Assembly (NCBI GenBank): GCA_008973525.1 | Contig: WACJ01000045.1 | Span: forward strand, 1,302,001 to 1,366,000 | Length of the DNA stretch: 64,000 nt | Reading direction: 5' to 3' | From: Stenopsyche tienmushanensis | Taxonomy: Eukaryota > Arthropoda > Insecta > Trichoptera > Stenopsychidae | Shown: positions 46,001 through 55,209 of the stretch, piece by piece | How the letters are laid out: the number at the start of each line of letters is the position of its first letter | Numbering within the stretch: the stretch's first letter is position 1 | Translations under genes and position numbers: made by a program | Notes under the pieces: model-generated | Databases searched by the model: none | Seen by the model: the letters and a program-made list of their open reading frames with translations, nothing else | What the model was told of the DNA's origin: nothing

Positions 46001-48967
46001 AAACAAATCCTTTGAAAAAAGCAATGGAAATTGGTTGAGGATGAAAAATTGATGTGATATTAATCGAATATATCACTTTCATATAATTATTAAACCGATA
46101 TAAGTTAAATTGAACGTTTGTATGACGATTGAGATGCCATTTGGTGATTCCGCGATGCACTTAAGGGGTTACATAGGCTTTGAAATATCAAAAAATCTAA
46201 TAGCACAACATCTCAAGAATAATTCCTCAAAGTTTCAAATCAATCGGACTAAAATTGTGGGAGAGAGAGCCTTTGGAAATTCCGGTGACTTAAGTCGTCC
46301 GGTTGAAAGCGTCGCATTTAAGTTGCTTTTTAAAAAAAAAACTGAATACAATGTACTTATTGAAATTCTGCATACTTCTTCTAGATAGGATCCTCATGAT
46401 AGCTTTATACGAGTCGTATAAAGCTATCATGAGTTATCTCGATCATTGCAATAATACTTTTTTTTTCAAGGGTCTTCGAAAATCAAGTCTCAATGGCTGA
46501 ATTTTCAAGATTTTTGCATCGAAATTGTATAAAATATTGTTTAAATGTTGCTCTTTTATATGCGCTTGTTTGAATAAAATATGTTTTTTACCCTTTAAAA
46601 CTCAAGTTGCCCCCTTTAAGCGTCACATAGGGTTTCATTGTAGTCTTTGCAAGAATTTAAATCGAACAATTTGCATATCGGGAATTGATTTTAAATTACT
46701 ATGATCGGATAAGACATACTCACCTGGTGGCCCGCAGGGGACACATCAATACGACCCTTATCCTTCAAGGGATATCATGAAAGCCAAGTTCCTGCATTGA
46801 ACTAATCGTGGCTGTGACACGACGACGGCGATATTAACATTTAAGATTTACACTCGGAAAACGGGGCTATATATTTAATTTTACCTTCTCCTGGTTGCCA
46901 TTTAATAGACGCATTGAATCCGTTTGTATGATTGAATTTTAAGTAATCCAGCGTTATGTTTTTGACGGGATTGAGTGGAAAGTTGTCAATCAGTGTGTTG
47001 AACAGACCGCAGTGTCTTTTGTCGTAGATTCCCGAAGAATAAAATGATGTGACGCAGACTTGATAGGATGTGTTGTCTGTTAAGTTGTAGAAAGTCACAT
47101 AGGGACTTTTAGTCTGCAAAATATAAATAATGGTTAGTTGATATGATACCAAAAGCGAATATACGCATATAACCCATTAAAGTCCGGCTTCTTCCGTGAG
47201 GAATCCCGCATATGCTGCGAACGGATTCGGTTGATAGAAGCTTCAACAAATCTATTATTTTATTGCTAAAACTGAAGACACACACGTTTATTTTTTTATT
47301 TTTGCGCGAAGAAATGAACGAATATTGTGTGCTATCAACAGTGTTAAGGTTCATTTATTGACATACAAGATTGACTCACGCTGCGCGGCCCAAAGAGAAC
47401 TTAACTCACTAATCAAAGGATTAAGCTTGAATTAAAAACAAATTCGAGAACATCATACATACCACAGTTTTTTTTTATTTTTATTTTTTGGAGGTTGTGA
47501 CCTTAGGGCCAATGCCTCCCTGAATTTACAGGGTTGGTCATTAATGACCATAATTGTTATTTTATACATGGTACAGATAAAAGTTATATAATATAGCATC
47601 TTAAAGGTTATACAAAAAAATATACAAAGAAAATATTAAATACAAAGAAAATATTAAATACAAAGAAAATATTAAATAAATAAAATATGCATCTAAAGAA
47701 TATATAAACATAAAATAGACTAATAAAATAAGAACATATGTGTAAAGATAATAAAAGATTATAAAAGATTACAAGAAAAATTATAAAAGATTACAAGAAT
47801 AAAATTATTTAAAATTATAGTTTAGACTAACCGATACCCTTTTTTGGGTATCGGAATCTGCGTATGTTCCTTGTGACCTTAAGACCAATTATCGCCTTCG
47901 GGCGGCGATTCAAGCTGCTCGAGTAGGAAGATAGGGAATTTATGATGGGATTTGGTACCTTTTTTAGGGAATCAAAGAAATTGGTAGAAAGGTACTCAAT
48001 GTGATCTTTGATGGGAGGGATGTTTGCTTCGTATTGAAGTTGGGAGTTCCGGAGATACCAGGGAGCTCCAAACGCTCGTCTTATAGCAATGCTTTGTAAT
48101 GTTTTTAATTTGCGATTGTCGCTCTGCCGGTATCCCCAGACTGGAGAGGCGTAGGTCATGATGGGACGTATGAGGGATTTGTATAAGAGCAATTTGTTCC
48201 TGATGGACAACTTGCTCTTAATACATAGGATGGGCTTTAAGGCGGCTAAGGCTCCGCGAGCTTTTTTGGTGACACTGTCAATGTGCGGAGCCCAGGTGAG
48301 TCTTGAGTCGAAAATTGCTCCGAGGTATTTGGTCTGTTTGACCCATGGGATGGTTCCTGATGGGAGGGTGAGAGGAATTTGATGGGATTTTTTCTTCTTC
48401 GACAACCCCATGGCGAACAGCACCGCCGCGCTCTTTTTGGCATTTACCGTGATTCTCCACCTAGAGTTCCAGACGCTTAGCAAGTCTAATTGAGATTGCA
48501 AGCGCCTGCAAATCAAGTTCATATCGGTCGACTGCGACATTATGGCGGTGTCGTCCGCGTAGAGAGCGATCGAATCAGAAGGATGATCGGATTTGGGAAT
48601 ATCGCTGGTGTATATGGAAAATAATATAGGGGCGAGAATGGATCCTTGGGGGACACCCGCGGATATGGGACGGATATTTGAAAGGATGGAGACATTTTTG
48701 GCGCGAAAAGAACGTTCGGAGAGGTAACTATCAATTATGCGGATTGTGGAGTAAAACATACCACAGTAAAATTCAAAATGTTGCTGCTCCAAGAGCTATT
48801 GACGCCTGTCGAATTTTCATATTCCATGATCTCCGCAAGATAAACATGATTCTTTGTATTGTTTTTTGAAGAGGACCATCCGATGGTTAGCCGATTTTCG
48901 CTTCGGCAGAGCATGTCGATATTCAATGAAGAGTTTTCATCGTCTCTCACAGGTATATCTGAAATAT
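40062..48967 (-). CDS. torso: Torso receptor tyrosine kinase (13 exons placed; 5' end incomplete)
   Basis: Torso is the membrane receptor for Trunk and prothoracicotropic hormone and signals through Ras/ERK. Minus-strand exons are 48762-48967, 46885-47113, 44223-44293, 43971-44136, 42953-43149, 42462-42591, 42238-42377, 41964-42156, 41720-41891, 41150-41650, 40929-41066, 40516-40699 and 40062-40434. All are GT-AG and in phase up to the last exon. The ectodomain shows fibronectin-III-like pieces ([40 protein letters not shown]) and many N-glycosylation sites. The TM exon reads [20 protein letters not shown]. The kinase has [30 protein letters not shown], a roughly 70-residue insert, [18 protein letters not shown] and [16 protein letters not shown]. 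The split kinase with MMLxxE(F/Y)C and an FNIII ectodomain fits torso better than VEGFR/PDGFR or FGFR. The last exon needs one base fewer in the 5-base homopolymer at 40416-40420 to stay open; as written, the protein would stop after LQQLTGDR. Confidence 0.9.
40735..40870 (+). repeat. Dispersed repeat copy (transposon-end family) in a torso intron
   Basis: Matches 54256-54400 and the start of 31975-32110: GGAAAACTGTCTTATTTTAA, then a TCCATGTTAC-AGA-AGACATT...CCCCTGCATGA..TATTACTAA block. The shared sequence and five scattered copies in this window indicate a transposon-derived family. No coding content. Confidence 0.6.
43204..43888 (+). mobile_element. Tc1-like element with 25-bp TIRs inside a torso intron
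   Basis: Terminal inverted repeats of 25 bp with one mismatch (43204-43228, starting CACTACCGACAATAAG; 43864-43888, ending CTTATTGTCGGCAGTG) are flanked by TA on both sides, the Tc1/mariner target duplication. The 685-bp interior keeps traces of a transposase: a DNA-binding piece near 43390-43450 and [15 protein letters not shown] near 43595, the '[11 protein letters not shown]' signature around the second catalytic Asp. Large parts are deleted, so it is a non-autonomous derivative. It makes up most of the intron 43150-43970. Confidence 0.9.
44376..44474. mobile_element. 99-bp MITE with 26-bp perfect inverted repeats in a torso intron
   Basis: 44376-44401 and 44449-44474 are exact reverse complements (ends ACATCACTCAATAAGTTC and GAACTTATTGAGTGATGT) with a 47-bp centre. 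A T-A step flanks the left end. Size and structure suit a Tc1/mariner-type MITE. No larger relative was found in the window. Confidence 0.8.
44500..46100. other. Gene-free part of a torso intron
   Basis: AT-rich DNA within the intron between exons 44223-44293 and 46885-47113. It includes a (TA)n run at about 45692-45709. No genes are recognised. Confidence 0.5.
46393..46433. repeat. Perfect 41-nt palindrome
   Basis: Two 20-nt arms (CTCATGATAGCTTTATACGA and its exact reverse complement) surround one central G. It can extrude as a hairpin with almost no loop. It sits in a torso intron, inside a 46110-46630 stretch that itself looks like a dispersed repeat. Confidence 0.95.
47457..47468. repeat. 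Target-site duplication, distal copy
   Basis: ACATACCACAGT, identical to 48756-48767. On the minus strand it reads ACTGTGGTATGT, which contains a second copy of the exon end plus 5' splice site (CTGTG|GTATGT). Confidence 0.9.
47469..48755 (-). mobile_element. 5'-truncated jockey-type retrotransposon inserted at a torso 5' splice site
   Basis: The minus-strand frame from about 48750 down to 47827 is open for over 300 codons: [33 protein letters not shown] with the catalytic [24 protein letters not shown], and [19 protein letters not shown]. This is the second half of jockey ORF2; the endonuclease and first half of RT are missing, as is usual for 5' truncation. The 3' UTR contains an 18-bp triplication, and the element ends in an A-rich tail (T-rich on plus at 47468-47490). 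The 12-bp duplication ACATACCACAGT flanks it at 47457-47468 and 48756-48767. The long open frame and intact duplication suggest a recent insertion. Confidence 0.92.
47624..47677. repeat. 18-bp unit repeated three times
   Basis: TACAAAGAAAATATTAAA three times without change (47624-47641, 47642-47659, 47660-47677), in the jockey 3' UTR. Confidence 0.95.
48756..48767. repeat. Target-site duplication containing the torso 5' splice site
   Basis: ACATACCACAGT next to the exon 48762-48967. The splice site lies inside it: exon ends at 48762 and the intron GT is 48761-48760. Confidence 0.9.
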
Positions 48968-49007
48968 CTGCAATTCAAAAGAAGCATTCTTAAGTAATCG
49001 ACCGAAA

Positions 49008-49100
49008 TACGGTAGGGCAAATTGGCTTGAACGTCACATAAAATGAAACTCCTACAGGCAGTCGGTTGTAAAGAGAGGGAGAATCGTTTGTTCCGTGCTA
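49008..49100. repeat. Dispersed direct repeat, copy 1
   Basis: Shares AACGTCAC...AAA-GAAACT, GGCAGT-GGTTG-AAAGAGAG and GAATCGTTTGT with 62738-62830 in the same orientation. Identity of the family is unknown. Confidence 0.6.
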
Positions 49101-49651
49101 CTTCTACTGTACGTGTGTCATAATGCAACCCCTACACCAGTGGCGAGCTTATTTTATTATATATTGCACAAACACAGCTTCATCTTTCAGTTAACAATCT
49201 TCTTTAACAAATGATCATAGACTGAAGGCATAGTTAAGATTGGCTAACTTATGTGTAGGAGACAGACAAAGACGGCAAGTGTCTTGTACGTTGAGTTTTG
49301 AGGCGTACATCGTACGATTGAATAGATTGTTAACCCAAATTTATCAACTAAGAATGATATAATTAATCGATTTGATCGAGTCGATCATCGCCCTATACAC
49401 ACTCACATTATAGTTAATTTTAGATTTTTTTAATGCGCATTCGCATAAAAAAAGCAAAATCTATACTATTGATATCATGATTTAGAATAAGTCATGCATA
49501 CTATGTATTAACCACTTGACAGTTTGCCCGAGGGTGACTCGGGCACGCAGTTTGTTCGTGTACCGAATGAGATGCGGGTAAAACTTATTTTATTTTATAT
49601 TTTACAGCCAAATAGACTAATGATTTAAATATGTCTTTAGTTAAAATCTAT

Positions 49652-49698
49652 ATAATTTTATAGGTTTTCCTATCCTATAGGAAATCCTATAAAATTAT
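49652..49698. repeat. 47-bp near-perfect palindrome
   Basis: Arms 49652-49671 (ATAATTTTATAGGTTTTCCT) and 49679-49698 differ at one position and enclose a 7-bp centre. Confidence 0.85.
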
Positions 49699-49854
49699 CC
49701 TAGTTATTTATAAAAGAAAAATACAATTGTTTAACAATACCATTTAAACGCCGACAGCACATATATTCGCAGTCATTCATCTGAAAAGAAAAAAAAAATC
49801 TATTATTTTATATATCTAAATTAACTTATTATTATAACGTATAGTCTGGAGAGT

Positions 49855-50187
49855 ATGGAGGATGTTCAGTCAGTGCTAGTTAACAAACAAGTAAGAATAT
49901 TACAGCATGATAATGCAAGATCACACGCAGCAAGGATTACGCAGAACAAAATAAGGGAGCTGGATTTGGAAGTGCTGCAACATTCACCATATTATCCTGA
50001 CATTGCACCTTCAGACGATCATCTTTTCAAGTCATTAGAACATTCGCTTTGCGATAAAAAATTCAATTCTGTGGAGCAAGTGAAAAATCATTTGGATTCT
50101 TACTTTAGTGGAAAACCGGACCGAATTTTACGAATTAATCTGTGGAGGACGATTATAAATAACAATGGAAATCATTTAATTGAGTGA
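49855..50187 (+). mobile_element. Mariner transposase C-terminal relic
   Basis: An open frame of 110 codons reads RILQHDNARSHAARITQNKI, then HSPYYPDIAPSDDHLFKSLE and ends NNNGNHLIE. HDNARPH, PPYSPDLAPSDYHLF and the NNGxY end are signatures of mariner DD34D transposases. PYYPDIAPSDDHLF keeps the third-Asp region. The N-terminal half is absent. Confidence 0.88.
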
Positions 50188-50269
50188 TATTACACAGCTT
50201 TTATTAAAATATGTTTTTTCTCCAAGTAACAAAAAAAATGACATTTCTTTCCGCTTCACCTAATATTTA

Positions 50270-51110
50270 CATTGAAAAATCGAACTTCTTTATGTAAAAA
50301 CTTTATAGTAGAAATATACAAGGAGTATTGGGGTCAAATATTAGCATATCGAGGGAATGTTGAATTTATCACCACCACAAACAATGGAAGGCGGATCGAT
50401 GATCGACTTCATTGTAATAAACCGCTTTCTTGCACTGTTAAAATCGCAAGAAAGACGACCAAATTGAATTTAGGTCAGGATATAAATGCTCTTTTTACCT
50501 AGGCAAATAGCAGCATGCTTGGTTTTTCGCTCCCCCGTCGAAGTTATTTATAGTCGAAGACTTTTGAGAGCTTCACAAATAAAGGTGGAAATATAGCACT
50601 GACGTTAGGGGTTTATTTTCGCACGATCAAAGCAATCGAATTTAATTTGTCATGAATCAAAACCTATTGAATTTTCCGTCTTCGTCGAATATTTTGGCAT
50701 TCTATGGTATTTTTTTCGATTTGTGCCATAACTTAATAAGCTTCCAAAATTATTAATAATTTAAGAAGTGTTGATATCCATAGAAACTTAAGAGTGAAAA
50801 AATATTATGATGATAGTTGAAATATATTTTGAGCAATTGTCAGATTTTCTTCGACAGAGTCGAAGAGCATCATCGAGCAATTTTGTGATTGTTTATTCTT
50901 CTATTTAGTGTGGCTGTAATGACTTATTCAATTTTTTTTTACCATTAGTACAAGGATGATTTGCATACTTTGAAAAAATGGCGACCAAAATATCTATAAA
51001 AATACATTTATATGCGAATATGTTAGCACAAATGAGTACTTGTTGCGAATTTTTTTCAGTTTTCATGGATAATAAATCTGCGCGAAGATTGTGCGAATGC
51101 TCAATATGTT
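50270..51110. other. Gene-free stretch with a dispersed repeat fragment
   Basis: 50275-50335 (encoding KNRTSLCKNFIVEIY) resembles 60050-60110 (KNRASLCKDPIYVRYYEG), so a mobile-element fragment is likely. The remainder is AT-rich with nothing recognised. Confidence 0.4.
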
Positions 51111-51117
51111 TATTCCC

Positions 51118-51745
51118 GCGGAAATAATGCTCGGTGTGTTTTATCCCGCGTGTTTGTCGGCCATTTTGTTCAGTCACAGCTAATTCTTCCGATGGAGAGG
51201 ATCATCGCGCGCTCCCGCCGCCTCCCGTGCAATGCAAGATCCACGTGGTTATCCGCTTATTGAGTTTGCAGAACAATACCACCGTGAATATTCATCGGAA
51301 GCTAGTGGAGAAATATGGTAGTGATGTGATGAGTTAACAACATGTCACGAAGTGGGTTAAGTTGTTCAGAAAAGGTCGTACTTACGACGAGCGCAGTGCA
51401 GGAACAAGTCCGAAATGATCACCATGTGACGCTTGATGACTTTCACGAAGAATTTCCTGATATTTCTCGAAGTCTCATCGGCGATACTGTGTCAGAACAA
51501 CTTTGTCACAAAGAGGTGTATGCGAGATGGGTGACCATAATACTTACACCGGAGCACCGTCAAAAATTACGTTTTTCTGGGCTCTATCGCGTCAGGAGAT
51601 GAGATGTGAGTGTGTCACTTGCACCCAAGAATTCCAACAAGAGTTGGCGGCAGTGCGCGACGATCCTCCATTGGAAGAATTTACTGTGACTGAACAAAAT
51701 GGCCAACAAACACCCGGGACCAAATAAACTGACCGTTAGGATTTA
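51118..51745 (+). mobile_element. Internally deleted mariner with long inverted ends
   Basis: 51142-51212 and 51650-51725 are inverted relative to each other (shared GCCATTTTGTTCAGTCACAG and, on the other side, its complement). Between them are transposase pieces: RLLSLQNNTTVNIHRKLVEK then YGSDVMS, QHVTKWVKLFRKGRTYDE, HVTLDDFHEEFPDISRSLIG and VTIILTPEHRQKLRF. These are the helix-turn-helix and linker of a mariner transposase. The catalytic domain has been lost apart from a trace near 51600, giving a deletion derivative that keeps both ends. Confidence 0.8.
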
Positions 51746-52249
51746 TCCATTATTTTAACAATGCTATTAAAGCAAGATGACAAAAAATAGATGCAACACT
51801 CAAGTGCTCAAACTAATATACTGAAGAACGCCGCATTGAAGACTGCAATATCTATATAAATTTCAAATTGTTGAACTTGTAAAATATTATACGGAACCCT
51901 TCTCAATCGTAGTCGATCTTACTAACTGAAATTCCAAATCTTCATGCGTAACTATGTATAAAATTGTATCTTCGCAAAGTTAGCATTGGTACAACCTCGA
52001 GACTTAAAGGCTCATAAGCGCCTCCAGTTTACGAGTGAAAATAATTTTATTTTGGTACAAAGGCAAAGTTTATTCGGCGATGAGAATAATATTAATTTGA
52101 AACTTTTGTTTCGTGTATAAATTATGTTTTCGAGTGAGGACGGTTTAATAATTAAACATTTACATTTTAATTAAAGAAAAAATGTTTTGAAGAAACGAAG
52201 AGAATGAAAAGAAGTTGTGTTCGTGATGGGTGCCTAGAATGCTCACACA

Positions 52250-52380
52250 AATTTTTGGATCATTTTTCATAGGAGAGAAGAGCTTTTCTGGACTCTATCG
52301 TGACGAGCGATGAGCCATGGGTGTGTCACTACACGCCAAAATCCAGAAGACAAGCGTAAAAGAGCTGGCGGTGGAAGTCT
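52250..52380 (+). mobile_element. Mariner catalytic-domain fragment
   Basis: Reads LDSIVTSDEPWVCHYTPKSR, matching the 'xxxIVTGDETWVxHYxPE' segment with the first catalytic Asp of mariner transposases. Confidence 0.65.
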
Positions 52381-52479
52381 ATGACACTGGCATACAAAAT
52401 TTCGACGGTGATTGCTCTGAAATATAGTTTAATATATTTGTGAATTTACTGCAACAACCTAATGGTATGGGAGATGGGT

Positions 52480-52630
52480 TCCCAGAACGCCCACACCCGA
52501 ACACCGTCAAAATTTGTATATTTTTGCACAGGAGGGAGAAACTTTTCTGAACCCATGATGCGGGGATGAGACGTGGGTGTATTATTACACCCCAGAATCT
52601 ATAATAAAAAGAGGAACATGGGTACCCACC
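52480..52630 (+). mobile_element. Second mariner catalytic-domain fragment
   Basis: Reads GDETWVYYYTPESI near 52565, the same segment as at 52250-52380. Its leading sequence (NTVKICIFLHRREKLF) resembles the TPEHRQK... segment of the 51118 element. Two decayed relatives lie side by side. Confidence 0.6.
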
Positions 52631-52917
52631 ACACTCCCAATCATGTAGGCAGGTCGTAATCAATCTTAAAATACCCAGCTTCCATTCCATCTGGTGACTG
52701 AGCGCATTGCGTGAGACAGTTTTAAAAAAGTTGTAAAAGAGTAAGAGAGGAAAGGAAGGTTCAGCCACGCGTGTCCAACATTAGCTGAGGGCTGCCACTG
52801 AAGACGCGTTTTTGAGTTATGTGTTGTGTGTGCGATTCGAAAGTTAAATTATTTGTTGGGTTGATTCAGTTCTATATCGTGCCTATTGTAGTATTTACCA
52901 GGGCCACCCTTTGCCTA

Positions 52918-53271
52918 GAAACTAGAGCAAAACGCGGAGAAGGCGACGAAGGCACTAGGATGGGTCACTAGATATCTGCAACCCACGGGTCCCTCACAAG
53001 CCATGCCCGCATACATCCATAGAATATGATCTGCGTCCAAGCACGTAACCCCGCATGGACAATCCGACCTATCCGCGAGGTCCAGTCTCATTAGGTGGGC
53101 ACTGAAACGACCGTGTCCTTCTAGGAACTGAGATGTCCAATGGTTCGGATTGACCCAATGATCTCCGTTCAATGGAGTTGAAGAATGTGTACAGGGCGTC
53201 CTTTGTGTGACTCTGACCATCTTTTGGCTACGTTGGCAGCGTTCGTAGCCCATTTCCTTAGGGCACCCCAA
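52918..53271 (-). mobile_element. LINE ORF2 C-terminal relic
   Basis: The minus-strand frame reads NHWTSQFLEGHGRFSAHLMR, then SDCPCGVTCLDADHILWMYA. This is the block after RNase H in R1/jockey-group elements, related to 4590-4913. It ends FVAFSAFCSSF. No other part of the element is evident. Confidence 0.75.
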
Positions 53272-53289
53272 AATCTAAAAGACAATCCA

Positions 53290-54240
53290 AAAAGAGCTGG
53301 CGGCGGAGGTCTAGGACATTGGCATACAAAAACTGTTGCCCTAACTACAGAAATGTTTCGATCTGAACACAATAAAAGTGAGCGACGATACATTGTGCAT
53401 ATAGTTGGATATGCGGGGAATCATTCTTTATTAATTGATGAAGCTGGGAACAACTATAACTATACACGTTTATCGTCGACAATTAGAAATTTTGAAAAAA
53501 AAAAACGATACTGCTTCATGATAATGTGCGCCCTTATGAACAAAATTGATACTGGATAAAATACAGGAATTAAATTGGGATCCTTATCTTGGGACCTTTT
53601 CAGATCCATTTAAAATCGTTTTAAACCTCTAAGCCGGGAAGTTTATACAAAAAAGGGATCAAAAAATAATACTCAGGGCTCGTCCATTTTGATTTTAAAA
53701 TAAATAATCACATAGTTTTTCTTATAAAATCGGACATATCATATGAAAGCACTTTAATGGGATTCTAGGAAATTATTGTATTCGAAAACATGTTTGTTTT
53801 ATGCTATGTTTATGAATTGTTAGATGAATAGAAACCCTCTTCAGGGACGTGATGAATAGGGGTCGTCTGTATTTATAGTTCTTATTTGATTTACGAAAAT
53901 AGAGTGTTATAATGCCTCGACCTTGCGAAGACTAGACACACTCTACGCAAGGAAAAATATAATAGGAAAATATGTTCAAGATGAAATCTGGAAGACGATT
54001 ACATAATATTCCGCCCTAAATAATCATCCATGCGCGAAAAAAGTCGTATCATATCAAATCTCCAGCGTTGGCGATACGGATGGGTGATTTTATAAGAACC
54101 CTTTTCAGATCTGTTGTCGATGGGTTGATTTATGTTGGACAGGAATGGAGTTATTGACGAATTTGATATAAAACACACGTTTATTTAGTTTTTTAGCGGT
54201 CAATTCGGATTTTAAAGTGGAGTTTATGCTATTTTTGTGG
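53290..54240. other. Gene-free stretch
   Basis: 53280-53335 repeats the AAAAGAGCTGGCGG-GGAGGTCTA segment of the mariner fragment at 52350, so traces of mariner continue. Beyond that nothing is recognised. Confidence 0.4.
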
Positions 54241-54255
54241 CATAATCGGTTCAAA

Positions 54256-54400
54256 TACAGGTTGCGGCAGGGGAGCTACCTTATTATAAAAATGAACAAC
54301 ACAAGCAGTATAGGAGATATCAGTGTAATTCTTTCTTTCATGTTACAGAGAGACATTAAAAGAAAATCCCCTGCATGAATATTACTAAGCCTACATGACA
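54256..54400 (+). repeat. Dispersed repeat copy (transposon-end family)
   Basis: GTTGCGGCAGGGGAGCTACC, TAAAAATGAACAACACAAGC, and ATGTTACAGAGAGACATTAA with CCCCTGCATGA. Same family as 31975-32110, 36835-36970 (inverted), 40735-40870 and, in short form, 62195-62240. Confidence 0.65.
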
Positions 54401-54540
54401 GAATACGTTAGATCCCGCTCTTTCGAATAAGATTGTTTCAAATAAGTACATACGTTCAGTATATGTCTATTGAGTTATCAATCATTGAAAAGTTTACGCT
54501 GTCTGTGTCAATAGAAATATTTCTATTCATATTTAGGTGG

Positions 54541-54640
54541 AGGGAGCGCGCGACGATTTCTCCATTGGAAGAATTTACCGTGACTGAACAAAATGGCTGA
54601 CAAACACGCGGGACCAAACAAACTGACCGTTAGGACCCTC
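54541..54640 (+). mobile_element. Mariner terminal fragment
   Basis: Nearly the same as the right end of the 51118 element: TTGGAAGAATTTACCGTGAC, AACAAAATGGCTGACAAACA, then CGGGACCAAACAAACTGACC. Only the end is present, so this is a solo terminus or remnant. Confidence 0.7.
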
Positions 54641-55079
54641 CTGATACGTCAGATGTGTCAACTTCGAAACAAAACAAAAAAACCCCGGCCTCAGGAACCC
54701 TTGTAACCTTACTTTCCAGATGTCTCTCGTATGTTCTATTCATTGTTTTTTTTTTCTTGTTTTGCTATTTATAGTATATGTAGTAAATATACTATTTTAT
54801 AATAGATGCACAGATCTCTGCACCTATATGTACGTATTTTATCTAAAAATGTATTTCATGTGAAAATGGATAACGATAATCACATTCTAATAAATAAAAC
54901 TTCAAAAAACTGTGTTTTTGTATGTTTTTTGTTTATGTTTTTATTTAAAAAAATATTTTTGGAGAGTTTTAAGATGATGACATGTTTAAAATGCATATAC
55001 TCAGATTAAATCTTTAAAAAAGGCATTTTTTTACAACGATCGATAAAAACAAAAAACTTATAAAAAATACATTAAAAAT

Positions 55080-55200
55080 AAAAGCAAACGAAAAGGCTTA
55101 AATCCTTGATGAGTCTTTTTGTCTCCAAAACAATCCTTGATAAATTTTGGGCTGTCCGGTATTTTCCTGTCATTCAAAGTCTCATTCTCCTGATATCTTC
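55080..55200 (-). mobile_element. Tc1-like transposase fragment
   Basis: The minus strand reads IRRYQENETLNDRKIPDSPK, related to the corresponding piece of the 43204 element and of 61440-61535. Short and decayed. Confidence 0.5.
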
Positions 55201-55209
55201 TAATGGTAT

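Noticed and set aside
46110..46500. Two overlapping plus-strand frames near a palindrome
   Set aside because: The region looks like a non-coding dispersed repeat containing homopolymers and the 41-nt palindrome; the frames are incidental.
52379..52768. 129-codon minus-strand open frame
   Set aside because: It is the antisense of mariner catalytic-domain relics on the plus strand and has no independent protein features.
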